A DNA stretch of 64,000 nucleotides, taken from the NCBI GenBank assembly GCA_964574935.1, contig CAZNOZ010000007.1:14560-78559 (forward strand). Direction: 5' to 3'. This document shows, piece after piece, positions 34,087 through 42,379 of this stretch (positions are counted from its first letter, which is position 1; each line of letters begins with the position of its first letter). The position numbers were made by a program, and so were the translations under genes. Below the pieces are notes generated by a model. It saw only the letters and a list, made by a program, of their open reading frames with translations, made no database searches and was not told where the DNA came from. The stretch comes from JBBECE01 sp964574935. Its GTDB lineage: Bacteria > Pseudomonadota > Alphaproteobacteria > Rhizobiales > Devosiaceae.

Positions 34087-34171
34087 GCGCCGAAGTCCTC
34101 TATAGAGCTCGGCTCTTCTCAAAAACCACATCCGTTTTGCGCCGGCAGGCGCCGCGGGCCTAGAGGCACCC

Positions 34172-34903
34172 ATGAACGTCTGGCAGACCGTCGCCGACAT
34201 CGTCGGGTCGTATTCGGAGCGCACCGGGATCGCCGGTTTGCTCGCCAACTTGATTGACCCGGATACCTGGCTGCACGGGGGGCGGGATGCCGCCTTCACG
34301 CTGGCGCTGGTGTGCCTTTCGGCCAAGATGGCGGTCGCCGACGGGGTGGTGACGGACGCCGAGGTCCAGGCCTTCGGCGAAACGGTGGAGATCCCGCCCG
34401 GCGCCGAGCGGCAGATCTCGCGCGTCTTCCGGCTCGCCCAGCAGGACGTGGCCGGGTACGACGCCTATGCGCGGCGCATCGCACGGCTGTTCGCCGACAG
34501 CCCGGAATCCCTCGAGCTGGTGCTCGACGGGCTGTTCCACATCGCGGCGGCCGACGGCGCGATCCACGAGGCGGAGTTCGACTATCTGGCCGCGGTCAGC
34601 GCCATCTTCGGCTTCGACGACAGGCGCTTCGAGCAGATCGCGGCGCAGCATGTGGTGCGCGGGGCCGGCCGCGACCCCTATCTGGTGCTCGGGCTCGACC
34701 GGTCGGCGCCAGACGAGGAAGTGCGGCGCGTCTGGCGGCAACTGGTCGCCGAGACCCATCCCGACCGGCTGGCGGCGCGGGGGGTGCCCGACGAGCTGGT
34801 CGTCCTGATGAGCCAGAAGCTGGCCTCCATCAACCACGCCTATGACGAGATCGCCAAGGCGCGGGGGATGAAGGCGCCGACCCAGGCCACTCGCCCGGCT
34901 TGA
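34172..34903 (+). CDS. DjlA-like TerB-DnaJ co-chaperone
   Basis: A 243-residue protein with an all-helical TerB-like domain (about 40-155, VCLSAKMAVADGVVTDAEVQAF and HIAAADGAIHEAEFDYL acidic metal-loop repeats) followed by a C-terminal J domain (168-235). The J-domain His-Pro-Asp is at 196-198 (AETHPDRL), so it should stimulate DnaK. E. coli DjlA has an N-terminal membrane helix, but no clear equivalent is seen here. The gene stands directly upstream of rnpB, an arrangement frequent in Hyphomicrobiales. Confidence 0.88.
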   Translation: MNVWQTVADIVGSYSERTGIAGLLANLIDPDTWLHGGRDAAFTLALVCLSAKMAVADGVVTDAEVQAFGETVEIPPGAERQISRVFRLAQQDVAGYDAYARRIARLFADSPESLELVLDGLFHIAAADGAIHEAEFDYLAAVSAIFGFDDRRFEQIAAQHVVRGAGRDPYLVLGLDRSAPDEEVRRVWRQLVAETHPDRLAARGVPDELVVLMSQKLASINHAYDEIAKARGMKAPTQATRPA

Positions 34904-34931
34904 CGGCGCCCTGCCGCCGCCATATCTGAGA

Positions 34932-35330
<399 letters not shown>

Positions 35331-35335
35331 CGAAT

Positions 35336-35378
35336 GCCGCCGGTTCCCGAGAAAAAGGGGGCCGGCGGCGCCAGTTTT
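35336..35378 (+). terminator. Putative rnpB terminator
   Basis: GCCGCCGG (35336-35343) and CCGGCGGC (35362-35369) form a strong GC stem with an 18-nt loop, followed shortly by CCAGTTTT. It sits just after the rnpB P1 helix. The T-run is short, so it may be a weak or processing-associated terminator. Confidence 0.45.
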
Positions 35379-35420
35379 GGGGCGATGATCGAGGGCCAGG
35401 CGCGAGGCACGGCGGTGCGC

Positions 35421-35483
35421 GTGTCAAATCTGCCAGACAATTTGTCAAACATACTTGACACGGTGTAATTGATATCATACATG
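35421..35483 (+). promoter_or_regulatory. Candidate promoter with GTGTCAA/TTGACAC inverted repeat
   Basis: A perfect -35 hexamer TTGACA (35455-35460) is followed about 16 bp later by ATACAT as a possible -10. GTGTCAA (35421-35427) and TTGACAC (35455-35461) are inverted, and TTGTCAAAC (35442-35450) is a third copy of the half-site. The XRE gene of the downstream cassette could act here. The region is AT-richer than its surroundings. Confidence 0.45.
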
Positions 35484-35542
35484 GTGTCCATCATTCTCGA
35501 CCAGGGGGCGCTGGGCTGCCCCGCACCGATGAGGACGCCGTC

Positions 35543-35995
35543 ATGTCGCACGAAGAGAAGAACACCTGGGCGCAACTGGCGAGCACGGCGCTCGTCACGG
35601 GCGCCTATCTCCTCTACGTCAATCAGCTCCTCGGCGCGGGCGTCTTCGCGGCGCCGGACGGGCTGGCGGTGCTGGGGCGCACGGTTCTGATCGTGATGGT
35701 GGGCGGCGGCATCGTCGTGAACATCGTCGCGGCCATCCTCGTCAACATCGTCTTCGCAATCGCCACCGGCGACGCCCATCCGAACATGGCTACCGACGAG
35801 CGCGACCGGATGATCGAGCTTCGTTCGTTTCGGGTCGCGGCGCTCGGTCTGGGGGTGGGCTTCGTCCTGTCGATGGTGGCGCTGGCGCTCGGGCAGTCCG
35901 CCTTCGTCGTTCTCAACCTGATTATCGTGACCGGCGCGCTGGCCAACGTCTTGAGCAGCATCGTCAAGCTGGTCGAGTACCGGCGGGGCTTCTGA
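35543..35995 (+). CDS. Four-helix membrane protein linked to an XRE regulator
   Basis: A 150-residue inner-membrane protein with four hydrophobic helices (about 14-34, 42-70, 95-115 and 118-140). An acidic/basic cytosolic loop (ATDERDRMIELRSFRV) lies between helices 2 and 3. No enzyme motif was recognised. The layout matches small DUF2178-like proteins that are frequently followed by a short XRE regulator. ATG 35543 is preceded by GAGGA at moderate distance. The regulator gene starts 1 nt after the stop. Confidence 0.75.
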   Translation: MSHEEKNTWAQLASTALVTGAYLLYVNQLLGAGVFAAPDGLAVLGRTVLIVMVGGGIVVNIVAAILVNIVFAIATGDAHPNMATDERDRMIELRSFRVAALGLGVGFVLSMVALALGQSAFVVLNLIIVTGALANVLSSIVKLVEYRRGF

Positions 35996-35996
35996 C

Positions 35997-36224
35997 ATGG
36001 GCAGCCCCCCAATCTCCAACTCCATCCGGCGCCTGCGGTTCGAGAATGGCGAAATGACGCAGGCGGCGCTGGCCGAACAGGTCGGCGTGACCCGGCAGAC
36101 GATCCTGGCCATCGAGCAAGGGCGCTACTCGCCGTCGCTCGAAGTCGCGTTCCGGATCGCCGCGGTCTTCGGCGTGCCGCTGGAGGCGGTCTTCACCTTC
36201 GAACCGGACGGCAAGGGGCGCTGA
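35997..36224 (+). CDS. XRE-family transcriptional regulator (short, YgzD-like)
   Basis: A 75-residue protein that is almost entirely a helix-turn-helix: ISNSIRRLRFENGEMTQAALAEQVGVTRQTILAIEQGRYSPSLEVAFRIAAVFGVPLEAVF. Such minimal XRE proteins commonly sit directly after a small membrane protein and regulate that pair. The start at 35997 is 1 nt after the preceding stop, indicating co-translation. Confidence 0.88.
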   Translation: MGSPPISNSIRRLRFENGEMTQAALAEQVGVTRQTILAIEQGRYSPSLEVAFRIAAVFGVPLEAVFTFEPDGKGR

Positions 36225-36288
36225 CCGCCGCGCCGGACCGGACACACAGGCGCCGCCGATGCGGCGGCAAGCTGGAAAGGAAACCGAA

Positions 36289-36987
36289 ATGCAATCGCTC
36301 AAGACAACCGCCCGCGTCACGGGCCTCTTGTATCTGGGCCTGGCCATCACCGGCGCGCTCGGCTTCATGGTCATTCGCTCGGCCCTCTACGACCCGGCCG
36401 ACGCGGCCGCCACCGCCGCCAATCTGGTGGACAAGGAATGGCTCGCCCGGCTGGGCATCGCCATGGAACTGGGCGTCGTGCTCACCCAGGCGCTCGTCGC
36501 GGTGTGGTTCTACCTGCTGTTCCGATCCGTCAATGTCGCGGCGGCCGGGTCAATCGCCGCCTTCGGCATGGTCAACGCGGTCGCCATTCTGGTGAGCGCG
36601 GCGGCGCTCACCGTCGCCCTCGAGGCGGCCCTCGATCCGGCCCTGGCGCCGGGCGGCGACGCGGCCGGCACCGCCCAGCTCATGTACGTCCTGAGCGAAG
36701 CGGCGTGGACCGCGGGGGCCCTGTTCTTCGGCCTGTGGCTGATCCCGATGGGCTACGCGGTGATCGTTTCGGACTGGATGCCGCGCCTGCTGGGGCAGAT
36801 CCTCATCGTCGGCGGGGTGGGCTACGTGCTGAGCGCCTTCACCGCGAGCCTGCTGACCGACGGTGCCGATCTCGTGGAGGGGGTGCTGGTCATCCCCGCG
36901 ACGATCGGCGAGTTGTGGATGGTCGGGTACCTGCTGGTTTTCGGGGTGCGGGACGGGGCCGGCGAATCCAAGTCTCAAACCGGCTGA
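36289..36987 (+). CDS. DUF4386 family membrane protein
   Basis: A 232-residue protein with about six transmembrane helices, starting with the DUF4386 signature TTARVTGLLYLGLAITGALG and containing VVLTQALVAVWFYLLFRSV. The function is unknown. ATG 36289 has AAAGGA 9 nt upstream. A frame extension to 36259 lacks similarity. It closes the cassette lying between rnpB and rsmH, where mraZ would normally be expected. Confidence 0.82.
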   Translation: MQSLKTTARVTGLLYLGLAITGALGFMVIRSALYDPADAAATAANLVDKEWLARLGIAMELGVVLTQALVAVWFYLLFRSVNVAAAGSIAAFGMVNAVAILVSAAALTVALEAALDPALAPGGDAAGTAQLMYVLSEAAWTAGALFFGLWLIPMGYAVIVSDWMPRLLGQILIVGGVGYVLSAFTASLLTDGADLVEGVLVIPATIGELWMVGYLLVFGVRDGAGESKSQTG

Positions 36988-37095
36988 CGCACCCCGGCGA
37001 CGGCCGAATAGCAAACGGAATCTTAAGCCCGCCGATGCTAGGTGAGGCCCGGAAGTGGTGCGTTGCCGCCAACCGGCGGCAGGAGTGCGTCGGGG

Positions 37096-38079
37096 ATGGC
37101 CAAAAACGCTTCGGGCGTGGAAAGCGGGCACGAGCCGGTGCTGCTGGCCGAGATCGTCGCGGCCCTGGCGCCGCTCGCCGGCGGGCGGGTCGTCGACGGC
37201 ACGTTCGGGGCCGGAGGCTATTCGCGGGCCCTCATGAAAGCCGGCGCGCGCGTGTGCGCCATCGACCGCGATCCGCAGGCGGCGACCTTCGCGGCGCCGC
37301 TGGAGGTGAAATATCCCGAGCGATTCCAGTTTGTTGCGGGCAAGTTCTCGGAACTCGATTCATTGTGCGCCGACGCCGCCGACGGGGTGGTGCTCGATCT
37401 CGGGGTCTCTTCGATGCAACTCGAAGACGGCGGGCGCGGCTTCTCGTTCCGGCGCCAGGGGCCGCTCGACATGCGCATGGGCGCGACCGGGCCGACCGCC
37501 GGCGATCTGGTGAACGGCGCCTCGGAAAAGGCGCTGGCGGAGATTTTCGCAAGGCTGGGCGAGGAGCGGCGGGCCCGGGCCGTCGCCCGGGCCATTGTCG
37601 CGGCGCGTGAGAAGGCGCCGATCGCCACCACCACCGAGCTCGCCGCCATCGTCGCCGGGGCGGTCGGCGGCCGGGCCGGGCCGATCCATCCGGCGACCCG
37701 CTCGTTCCAGGCGCTTCGAATCGCCGTCAATGACGAACTCGGCGAGCTTGTCGAGGGCCTGTTCGCCGCCGAACGGCTTCTGACCGAGGGCGGGCGGCTG
37801 GCGGTGGTCAGCTTCCATTCGCTCGAAGACCGGATCGTCAAGCGTTTCTTCCGTCCACAGGTGACCGCCTCGCGGCATCGTCCGCCGCGTCCGACGCCGG
37901 CGGTCGCCTGGAAAGATGTCCGCCGGGCGGTGCGCCCGAGCGCCGAGGAGATCGCGGCGAACCCGCGGGCGCGCTCGGCGACCCTCAGGTCGGGCGTCCG
38001 CAGCGCCGCCCCGCCGCGTCCCGCCGACGTCGCCGGGCTCGGGGTGCCGGTGCGCGCGGGGTGGGAGGCGCGGCGATGA
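37096..38079 (+). CDS. rsmH: 16S rRNA (cytosine(1402)-N(4))-methyltransferase
   Basis: A 327-residue RsmH (MraW) that methylates N4 of C1402 in 16S rRNA using SAM. Motifs are HEPVLLAEIV near the start, SAM motif I DGTFGAGGYSRALM, VLDLGVSSMQLEDGGRGFSF, and the C-terminal VVSFHSLEDRIVKRFF. ATG 37096 has AGGAG 10 nt upstream, and an 18-codon upstream extension is unconserved. It is the first recognisable gene of the dcw cluster, and its stop overlaps the ftsL ATG (ATGA). Confidence 0.96.
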   Translation: MAKNASGVESGHEPVLLAEIVAALAPLAGGRVVDGTFGAGGYSRALMKAGARVCAIDRDPQAATFAAPLEVKYPERFQFVAGKFSELDSLCADAADGVVLDLGVSSMQLEDGGRGFSFRRQGPLDMRMGATGPTAGDLVNGASEKALAEIFARLGEERRARAVARAIVAAREKAPIATTTELAAIVAGAVGGRAGPIHPATRSFQALRIAVNDELGELVEGLFAAERLLTEGGRLAVVSFHSLEDRIVKRFFRPQVTASRHRPPRPTPAVAWKDVRRAVRPSAEEIAANPRARSATLRSGVRSAAPPRPADVAGLGVPVRAGWEARR

Positions 38080-38459
38080 TCCGCTCGCTCAACACCCTGC
38101 TCGTCGTCGTCTCGGTGGTCGGGCTGGTGGCGGTCTACGCCCTCAAATCCCAGGCCGAAAAGACCGCCGTCGAGATTTCCGCGCTCGAGACCACAGTGGC
38201 GCGCAAGACCGAGTTCCTGTCGACGCTGAGGGCCGACTGGGCGTATCTGAACCAGCCCTCGACCCTGGAGCCGATCATCGTCCGCCACGCCGCCGAGCTG
38301 GGGCTGGCGCCTTCTTCGGCGGAGCAGTTCACGAGCCTCGAATCGATCCCGATGCGGCCGCCCTCCGAGCCCAATTCGGCGGCCCTGGAGGCCTTGCTGG
38401 TGTCTCTGGAGGCCGGCATCGACCCGACCGCGAGCCCGACAATCGGGGCGGCCCAATGA
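38076..38459 (+). CDS. ftsL: Cell division protein FtsL
   Basis: A 127-residue bitopic protein with one transmembrane helix (TLLVVVSVVGLVAVYAL, about 6-22), followed by a coiled-coil-like periplasmic region (KSQAEKTAVEISALETTVARK) and ADWAYLNQPSTLEPI, typical of alphaproteobacterial FtsL. It bridges the early and late divisome with FtsB/FtsQ. It is identified by topology and position between rsmH and ftsI, both of which it overlaps by 4 nt, because FtsL sequence is poorly conserved. Confidence 0.88.
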   Translation: MIRSLNTLLVVVSVVGLVAVYALKSQAEKTAVEISALETTVARKTEFLSTLRADWAYLNQPSTLEPIIVRHAAELGLAPSSAEQFTSLESIPMRPPSEPNSAALEALLVSLEAGIDPTASPTIGAAQ

Positions 38460-40177
38460 CCCTGGCGGCGACGCAGGCCCAGATCGCGCTGGAGGGCGCC
38501 AGCAAGGTGCGCGGGGCTCTCACCCGCAACCGCATTCGCCTCGCGATCGTTGTGGGATGCGTGGTGTTCGCGATCCTCGGCGGGCGCCTGGTCCAGCTGG
38601 CGATGACGGCGGCGGAGGAGAAATTTCCCGGTGCCGTGCAGTCGGCGCTCACCGCCTCGCGGCCGGCGCTCATCGACCGCAACGGGCTGGAGATGGCGAT
38701 CGACCTGCAGGCGCCGTCGCTCTATGCCGAACCGCGCAACATCATCGATCTCGACGAAGCGGTCGAGAAACTGGCGCAGGCCCTGCCGGAGCTGGGCCGG
38801 GATTTCCTGCGCGAGCGCCTCGACGGCGACGAGGGGTTCGTGTGGCTCAAGCGCGAGCTCAGCCCGGCGCAGGAGGACGCGATCCTGCGCCTGGGCATCC
38901 CCGGGGTCGATTTCGTCACCGAGACCAAGCGCTACTATCCGGGCGGCCCGGTCGCCGCGCACGTGCTCGGGGCGGTCGATGTCGACAATGTCGGGATCGC
39001 CGGCCTCGAGCGCTACATCGACACCGATCAGGTCGCGGTGCTTCAGGAACTCGGCTTCGCCCGCGACCGGGCGCTCGCCCCGATCCGGCTTTCGATCGAC
39101 CTGAGGGTCCAGAACGCCATGCACTCCGAGCTCACCGACGCCCTCGAACGCTACCAGGCGATCGCCGCGGCCGGGGTGATGATGGACATCAGGACCGGCG
39201 AGATCCTGGCGCTCGCCTCGTTGCCCGACTTCGATCCCAACAACCCCGCCAGCGCCCTGGCGCCGGTCGAGGGGCGCACCGACGCGCGCATCAACCGCAT
39301 CTCCGCGGGCACTTTCGAGCTCGGCTCGACCTTCAAGACGATCACCATGGCGGCGGCGCTCGATGCCGGCGCCATCTCGATCACCGACCGGTTCGACGCC
39401 CGCTATCCGGTGCATTTCGGCCGCTACGCGATTGACGATTTCCACGGCCAGCACCGGGTGCTCTCGGTGCCGGAGATCTACAAATACTCGTCCAACATCG
39501 GCATCATCAAGGTCGAGCAGACCCTGGGGCGCGACAACTACCGGGCGTTTTTGAGCCGGCTGGGGCTCGACGGGGCGCCGCTCATCGAGCTGCCCGAGCG
39601 CAAGCGGGCCAATGTCCCCGAGCGCTTTTCCGAAATCGTCGCCGCCACCGCCGCCTTCGGGCACGGGCTTTCGGTGACGCCGTTGCAGCTCGTGACCGCC
39701 TACTCGGCGATCGCCAACGGCGGGCTGTTCGTGCCGCCGACCCTGATGGCGCGCACCGAGGAGGAGGCGCGGGCCCAGAGCCGGCGCGTGCTCAGGCCCG
39801 AGACAAGCGACCTGATGCGGTATCTGCTCCGGCTCAACGGCATCGAGGGAACCGGCAAGCGGACCTCCGAGATCGCCGAGGGGTTCCGGATCGGCGGCAA
39901 GACCGGCACCGCCGAAAAGGTCATCAATGGCCGCTATTCCTCGGACGTCACGCTGGCAGTGTTCGCCTCGGTCTTCCCGATGGATGCGCCCCGCTACGCG
40001 ATGGTGATCCTGGTCGACGAGCCGCAGCGCGAAAACGCACAGTCGGGCAAGACCGCCGCCTGGAACGCCGGCGAGGTCTCCGGCCGCATCATCCGGCGGG
40101 TCGGCCCGCTGCTCGGCGTCGTCCCCGACCTCGACCCGGGGCTCGACGAGGCGCTAGTGCCGGTGGTGCTGAGATAG
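38456..40177 (+). CDS. ftsI: Septal peptidoglycan transpeptidase PBP3
   Basis: A 573-residue class B penicillin-binding protein that cross-links septal peptidoglycan. It has an N-terminal transmembrane helix (LAIVVGCVVFAILGGRLVQL, about 29-48), a pedestal domain, and the transpeptidase domain with STFK (catalytic Ser291), SSN (345-347) and KTGT (482-485). ATG 38456 overlaps the ftsL stop. Unlike usual clusters it is not followed directly by murE, because an opposite-strand gene ends 2 bp after its stop. Confidence 0.96.
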   Translation: MTLAATQAQIALEGASKVRGALTRNRIRLAIVVGCVVFAILGGRLVQLAMTAAEEKFPGAVQSALTASRPALIDRNGLEMAIDLQAPSLYAEPRNIIDLDEAVEKLAQALPELGRDFLRERLDGDEGFVWLKRELSPAQEDAILRLGIPGVDFVTETKRYYPGGPVAAHVLGAVDVDNVGIAGLERYIDTDQVAVLQELGFARDRALAPIRLSIDLRVQNAMHSELTDALERYQAIAAAGVMMDIRTGEILALASLPDFDPNNPASALAPVEGRTDARINRISAGTFELGSTFKTITMAAALDAGAISITDRFDARYPVHFGRYAIDDFHGQHRVLSVPEIYKYSSNIGIIKVEQTLGRDNYRAFLSRLGLDGAPLIELPERKRANVPERFSEIVAATAAFGHGLSVTPLQLVTAYSAIANGGLFVPPTLMARTEEEARAQSRRVLRPETSDLMRYLLRLNGIEGTGKRTSEIAEGFRIGGKTGTAEKVINGRYSSDVTLAVFASVFPMDAPRYAMVILVDEPQRENAQSGKTAAWNAGEVSGRIIRRVGPLLGVVPDLDPGLDEALVPVVLR

Positions 40178-40178
40178 C

Positions 40179-40733
40179 TCACGCCGGCGCGTAGCTGAGC
40201 GCGACGGCGCCGCCGGTGAACCGCGTCAGATCGACGAGCCTGAGCGGCTGCGGGCCGAGCCCGACCGGCCAGAAGGGCTTGCCGCCGCCGACCGCCACCG
40301 GCAGCACCCAGACGGTGAAGACGTCGACGAGCCCGGCTTCGATGAGCGGCCTGGCGACACCGGCGCCACCGACCGAGATGTCCTGCCCCTGGTCGTCCTT
40401 GAGGGTCCTGACGGCCGCCACCAGGTCGCCGTCGATCAGTTCGGCGCCGGGGCCGACCTCGGTGAGCGTGCGCGAGGCGACGAGCTTGCGCTTGGTCGTC
40501 CACAGCCGCGCGAACCCGGCCTCGACCGGCGGCAGGGACGCCGGCTCCACCTCGTCCCAGAAGCGCATGATCTCGTACATGCGGCGCCCGAAGACGTAGG
40601 TGTCGAAGGCGGCCTGGGCGTCGTTGATATGGGCGTGCAGCTCATCGTCCGGGCGCGCCCAGCCGAATTTGCCGTCCGGCCCCTCGAAATAGCCGTCGAG
40701 CGAAACGATGGAGGAATAGACGAGGCGGCGCAT
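40179..40733 (-). CDS. RibD C-terminal/dihydrofolate-reductase-fold protein
   Basis: A 184-residue member of the RibD_C / DHFR-like family (YyaP/YwjB type): MRRLVYSSIVSLDGYFEGPDG at the start, FGRRMYEIMRFW, DISVGGAGVARPLIEAGLVDVF and VAVGGGKPFWP. The family includes putative NADPH-dependent reductases of unknown substrate. It is not the folate enzyme itself and lacks the deaminase domain of RibD. It lies antisense within the dcw cluster between ftsI and murE, which strongly suggests later insertion. ATG 40733 is the conserved start. Confidence 0.9.
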   Translation of the reverse strand: MRRLVYSSIVSLDGYFEGPDGKFGWARPDDELHAHINDAQAAFDTYVFGRRMYEIMRFWDEVEPASLPPVEAGFARLWTTKRKLVASRTLTEVGPGAELIDGDLVAAVRTLKDDQGQDISVGGAGVARPLIEAGLVDVFTVWVLPVAVGGGKPFWPVGLGPQPLRLVDLTRFTGGAVALSYAPA

Positions 40734-40936
40734 GGGAAAGCCCACCAGTGGCTCCGGGTCCCCGCGCCCGAGCCTTAATCGAGGCTCCGGCAAATGCGAT
40801 CCGGCCTGAAATCGTATCCGGATCTGCCAGTTCAAGGAAGCGGCCCCTGAATTCGATCGGCAGGGCTGCCACGCCCTCCTTGTCATTCCGGCTGCGGCTG
40901 CGCATCTTCTGCCGCGATTCTGCCGGAGCGCCGCGC

Positions 40937-42379
40937 TTGTCCTTCGATCTCGCCACCCTGCTGCCCGACGTTGCCGCCGACGCGCTGCCGGAAGGCGTCA
41001 CGGCCGCCGGCATTTCCGCCGACAGCCGCGCCGTCGAGCCGGGCGAGCTCTTCTTCGCCCTGCCGGGCACCCATACGCATGGCGCCGCGTTCGCCGCCGA
41101 CGCGGTCGCGCGCGGGGCCGTCGGTGTGGTGGCCGACCGGGCCGACGTCGACAGTGCCGGGGCGCCGCTGATCGCGGTCGAGGACGCGCGGGTCGCCTTC
41201 GCCCGCGCCGCCGCCGCGGTCTTCGCGCCGCAGCCTCGGACCTGCGTGGCGGTCACCGGCACCTCCGGCAAGTCCTCGGTGGTCGCCTTCGTGCGCCAGA
41301 TCTGGGAGGCGGCGGGCATCCAGGGGGCCAGCCTGGGCACCCTGGGGCTGACGGTGGGCGACATCCGCACCCCCGGCGAGCTCACCACCCCCGATCCCAA
41401 GACGCTGCATCGCCTGCTCGGCGAGCTCAAGGCAAGGGGCATCGACCATGTGGCGATGGAGGCGTCTTCCCACGGGCTCGACCAGCGCCGCCTCGACGGG
41501 GTGCGCTTCCGGGCCGCCGCCTTCACCAACTTCTCCCACGACCATCTCGACTATCACGGCGACCTCGCCTCCTACCGGGCGGCCAAGGCGCGCCTGTTCA
41601 CCGATCTGCTCGTCCCCGGCGGCACGGTGGTGGTCAACACCGACGATCCCGAGCGCGACGCGATGCTGTTCGCGGCGCTGGATGCCGGCGCGCATCTGGT
41701 CACCGTCGGCCATGGCGGCGGCAACATCGCCATCGAGCGCATCGAGCGGGCCGGCCTCGCCCAGGCCGTCGCCGTCCGACTCGACGACAAACCCGCCGAA
41801 TTCGTCCTGCCGCTCGCCGGGGAATTCCAGGTGCTCAACGCGCTGGTCGCGGCGGCGCTGGCGATGGCGAGCGGGGTGGGGGCCGACACGACGCTCAGGG
41901 CGCTGGGCACCCTCAAGGGCGCGCCGGGGCGCCTGGAGCTCGTCGGGGAGAAGAACGGGGCGGGCATCTATGTCGACTACGCCCACAAGCCCGGCGCCCT
42001 GCAGACGGTGCTCGAGGCGCTCAGGCCCTTCGCGGAGAGGCGGCTGATCGTCGTCTTCGGGGCCGGTGGCGACCGGGACCGCGAAAAGCGCCCCATCATG
42101 GGCAAGATCGCCGCCCACCACGCCGACGACGTCATCGTCACCGACGACAATCCGCGCACCGAGGACGCCGCCACCATCCGGGCCGAGATCCTCGCCGCCG
42201 CGCCGGGGGCGCGGGAGATCGCCGACCGCAGCGAGGCGATCGCTGCCGCCGTCTCGCAATTGCAACCTGGGGATGTATTGGTGATCGCCGGCAAGGGGCA
42301 CGAGGACTATCAGATCGTGGGCACCGAGAAGCGGCATTTCTCGGACCACGAAGTTGTCCTCGAAACGATCGGCAAATGA
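40937..42379 (+). CDS. murE: UDP-MurNAc-L-Ala-D-Glu:meso-diaminopimelate ligase
   Basis: A 480-residue Mur ligase that adds the third stem residue. P-loop TGTSGKSS begins at about residue 107. DNPR (404-407) is the motif that selects meso-diaminopimelate, so the peptidoglycan is A1gamma type. The start is inferred as TTG 40937 (SFDLATLLPDV), with GGAG 8 nt upstream. The frame is open back to 40748, but those 63 codons have no similarity and run toward the reversed DHFR-like gene. The stop overlaps the murF ATG. Confidence 0.94.
   Translation: MSFDLATLLPDVAADALPEGVTAAGISADSRAVEPGELFFALPGTHTHGAAFAADAVARGAVGVVADRADVDSAGAPLIAVEDARVAFARAAAAVFAPQPRTCVAVTGTSGKSSVVAFVRQIWEAAGIQGASLGTLGLTVGDIRTPGELTTPDPKTLHRLLGELKARGIDHVAMEASSHGLDQRRLDGVRFRAAAFTNFSHDHLDYHGDLASYRAAKARLFTDLLVPGGTVVVNTDDPERDAMLFAALDAGAHLVTVGHGGGNIAIERIERAGLAQAVAVRLDDKPAEFVLPLAGEFQVLNALVAAALAMASGVGADTTLRALGTLKGAPGRLELVGEKNGAGIYVDYAHKPGALQTVLEALRPFAERRLIVVFGAGGDRDREKRPIMGKIAAHHADDVIVTDDNPRTEDAATIRAEILAAAPGAREIADRSEAIAAAVSQLQPGDVLVIAGKGHEDYQIVGTEKRHFSDHEVVLETIGK

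Noticed and set aside
40748..40936. N-terminal extension of murE
   Set aside because: The extra 63 codons have no Mur ligase similarity, and the TTG at 40937 has a ribosome-binding site and the conserved N-terminus.
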